NCBI GenBank assembly: GCA_963575645.1
Contig: OY754465.1
Location: 48,200,401 to 48,264,400, forward strand
DNA: 64,000 nt
Source: Xanthostigma xanthostigma
Taxonomy: Eukaryota; Arthropoda; Insecta; Raphidioptera; Raphidiidae
Direction of reading: 5' to 3'
The position numbers were made by a program, and so were the translations under genes. Shown here in pieces: positions 61,817-64,000 of the stretch (position 1 is the first letter of the stretch; every line of letters starts with the position of its first letter). The notes below the pieces were generated by a model. It was not told the origin of the DNA and searched no databases. It worked only from the letters and a program-made list of their open reading frames with translations.

Positions 61817-64000
61817 TCAGTTATCCTCGGTATGACGTGGTAGAAAACATAGTTTCGTTACCGGTCGTGTTAGAGTAGCTCCTGCTGAACGAATTGTGAC
61901 GACACGTATTTCATTGTCGGATCCAGGATGTAGAGCGGTTACTCTACAAAGTGCCCATTTTGAAGGTGGAAGGCGTTCGTCAATAAGAAGAGCCAAGTCG
62001 TCCAGTTTGATCTCTTTTTTGGTTACCCGCCATTTGTGACGAGCTTGAAGGGTCGTTAGATATTCCGACGACCAGCGTACCCAAAAATGTTCGTACATTT
62101 GACGTAATAGTTGCCATCTATTGAGTCTACTGGTTTTGATGTCCAATAAACTAGGTTCAGGAATTGTGGTGAGAGCTGACCCGATGAGAAAGTGACCTGG
62201 AGTCAACGCTGTCAAATCTGTAGGGTCATCTGAGAGAGCTTGTAACGGTCTGGAGTTCAAACACGCTTCCACTTCGGCCAGGAATGTAGCGAGTTCTTCG
62301 TAAGTTAGCGTATGTTCTCCTATGACACGTCGTAAATGATGTTTCGTGGAACGGACTCCGGCTTCCCACAATCCGCCAAAGTGTGGCGAAGCTGGAGGAA
62401 TAAACTTCCAATCTGTACCATCGTTGGACAGTAGCTCAGCAATTTCTCTTCGTTGAGGTGAAGAAATCTGAAACAGTCGCTTTAATTCATTATCAGCACC
62501 AACAAATGTGGTACCGTTATCACTCCAAAGTGTGGAGCAGACACCACGTCGTGAGACGAAGCGTTTATAAGCAGCTATAAATGCTAATGTGGTATAGTCG
62601 CTGACGACTTCTAAGTGAATGGCACGTGTCGCCATGCAAACGAATACAGCAATATAACCTTTGTAGGCACGGAAACCTCGACCTTTCGTTGTTCGTAGTC
62701 GAATTGGACCAGCATAGTCAACTCCAGAGTGCAGAAAAGGTCGTGATGGTTGAACTCTCTGTGCTGGTAAATTCGCCATTAGTGGAGCAGTAGATGTAGC
62801 CTGGTACGGAAGACAATTCCGACATTGTCTAATAATACTTCTCACTCGCTGTCTTCCTCCAAGAATCCAATAAATTCTTCTAAGATAGCTAAGAGTAAGC
62901 TGCGTACCACCATGTAAAGTTTTTTGGTGTGCTTGATGAATTACTAAAGTTGTGAATGGTGATTGTTTCGGTAAAATGATGGGATGCTTCTCATCGTAGT
63001 TCAGTAAAGAATGCTGAAGACGTCCGCCGACTCGCAGTAATCCACTTTCATCAAGAAATGGTTTCAGCTTACTCAAGTGGCTTGTGTAAGTCAGCGATTC
63101 TTTTGATTGAAGAGCCTTGTAGTCTGCAGCGAATGATTCCTTTTGAACATACATAATCCAAAAATGTCGAGCGTCTCGTAGCTCTGTTGGTGTCAGGTGT
63201 CCTTTGCTTCGAAGTGCTACAGGATGTCTTAAATTAAAAATGAAACGTTTGCAATATCCTGTAACCCTGATGAGCTTGTTTAGCGAAGAATAACGCAGTA
63301 AAAGGTCCAAATTCTCTTTTGGAAACAATAGTGTAGCATGACTTTTGATCACTCGATCTTCCAAATCCACGTTAGATGGCAGGTTTGGTAGCGTAGTTGG
63401 CCAGCATGATGACGGTTTTGTAAGCCACTGTGGACCGTTCCACCACAGACTGTGATTTTCAAGCTCGACTGGATAAAGTCCACGAGACGCACAGTCAGCA
63501 GGATTTTCTGATGAAGATACGTGATGCCAAGTAGCCGTTGATTGTAGCGTTTGGATTTCACTCACTCTATTAGCGATGAAAGTCTTCCAGCGAGACGCGT
63601 GTCCTTTGATCCATGCAAGGACAACGGTAGAATCTGTCCACAGGTAAGTTGATTGTACGGAGTTGTCTAGAGTTTGTTGAACAGATTGTGTCAAACGAGC
63701 GAGTAGTGTAGCAGCACACAGTTCCAGGCGTGGCAATGAAACTCTTTTGACAGGCGCCACTTTTGTCTTCGCAGAGAGTAAAGTAATTTGCACGTTATCA
63801 TTGTCCGTTTGTACTCGAAGATAAATCACGGCAGCATAAGCTCGTTCAGATGCGTCAGCGAATCCGTGAAGTTCATATGTGGTTTGATTCGTTGCCTGAA
63901 TTCCCGTCCATCGTCTGAGTGAAATTCTTTCAATTGCAGGCAGTTGTGATCGATACAACTTCCACTGTTTCTCAACATCTGTAGGAAGATTCGTATCCCA
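61817..64000 (-). CDS. pol: BEL/Pao retrotransposon pol, C-terminal part: RNase H, integrase, DUF5641-like end (runs off the window)
   Basis: The frame is open from the window edge to the stop at 61817 with no break. Residues here are numbered from the codon at 63958; 14 more codons lie upstream to 64000. RNase H: ADASERAYAAVIYL (D35), LPRLEL (E79), WTDSTVVLAWI (D109) and NPADCASRG. Integrase zinc finger: H344, H349, C379, C382. Integrase core: D414 in GVDYAGP, D480 in WSDNGTTF, E532 in WEAGVRS, so the DDE triad is complete. The C-terminus (near 610-710) has the tryptophan-rich module typical of BEL/Pao. Gag, protease and reverse transcriptase should lie beyond the edge. BEL/Pao elements copy themselves through RNA and integrate with this enzyme. 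The frame looks recently active. The initiator is not in the window; the first codon counted is TTG. Confidence 0.95.
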   Translation of the reverse strand, partial: WDTNLPTDVEKQWKLYRSQLPAIERISLRRWTGIQATNQTTYELHGFADASERAYAAVIYLRVQTDNDNVQITLLSAKTKVAPVKRVSLPRLELCAATLLARLTQSVQQTLDNSVQSTYLWTDSTVVLAWIKGHASRWKTFIANRVSEIQTLQSTATWHHVSSSENPADCASRGLYPVELENHSLWWNGPQWLTKPSSCWPTTLPNLPSNVDLEDRVIKSHATLLFPKENLDLLLRYSSLNKLIRVTGYCKRFIFNLRHPVALRSKGHLTPTELRDARHFWIMYVQKESFAADYKALQSKESLTYTSHLSKLKPFLDESGLLRVGGRLQHSLLNYDEKHPIILPKQSPFTTLVIHQAHQKTLHGGTQLTLSYLRRIYWILGGRQRVRSIIRQCRNCLPYQATSTAPLMANLPAQRVQPSRPFLHSGVDYAGPIRLRTTKGRGFRAYKGYIAVFVCMATRAIHLEVVSDYTTLAFIAAYKRFVSRRGVCSTLWSDNGTTFVGADNELKRLFQISSPQRREIAELLSNDGTDWKFIPPASPHFGGLWEAGVRSTKHHLRRVIGEHTLTYEELATFLAEVEACLNSRPLQALSDDPTDLTALTPGHFLIGSALTTIPEPSLLDIKTSRLNRWQLLRQMYEHFWVRWSSEYLTTLQARHKWRVTKKEIKLDDLALLIDERLPPSKWALCRVTALHPGSDNEIRVVTIRSAGATLTRPVTKLCFLPRHTEDN

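Overview
This window is from an insect nuclear genome; I cannot fix the order. The evidence is the AT-rich composition, GT-AG introns, a chaoptin-type leucine-rich repeat gene, a BEL/Pao retrotransposon, tRNA-derived modules, and dense MITE and non-LTR debris of kinds familiar from Lepidoptera and Hemiptera. I see no bacterial operon, CRISPR array, defence island, or intact functional rRNA or tRNA gene.

There is one clear host gene, on the minus strand. It is a chaoptin-like LRR cell-surface protein that I traced through six exons: 47091-47291, 46333-46477, 14596-14709, 8699-11282, 5537-6056 and 3048-3418. The splice phases agree at all five junctions and yield about 1,311 residues, close to the usual chaoptin length of about 1,315. 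The first exon found opens at an acceptor and holds only the back half of a signal peptide, so the initiator exon is missing. A CpG-rich patch with a strong minus-strand donor near 59.78 kb is a possible 5' untranslated exon.

Layout: 1-3047 is the 3' flank of the gene. 3048-14709 holds exons 6 to 3, with introns of 2-3 kb filled by MITEs. 14710-46332 is a 31.6 kb intron packed with transposons: hAT MITEs with 8-bp target duplications, foldback palindromes, Harbinger-like and mariner-like MITEs, non-LTR fragments, LTR pieces and repeats carrying tRNA-like cores. 46333-47291 holds exons 2 and 1. 47292-61488 is upstream sequence or a further 5' intron, again repeat-rich. 61489-64000 is the 3' part of a BEL/Pao element (RNase H, integrase, 3' LTR) on the minus strand, running off the window.

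The notable material is in the repeats: a repeat family whose copies carry different tRNA-like cores between shared flanks; a 2.07 kb element whose inverted ends are built from AAACTAGTTT palindromes; two opposed 495-bp MITEs; several nested insertions; and a high density of long hairpins inside one transcribed intron. I found no convincing new protein-coding system.
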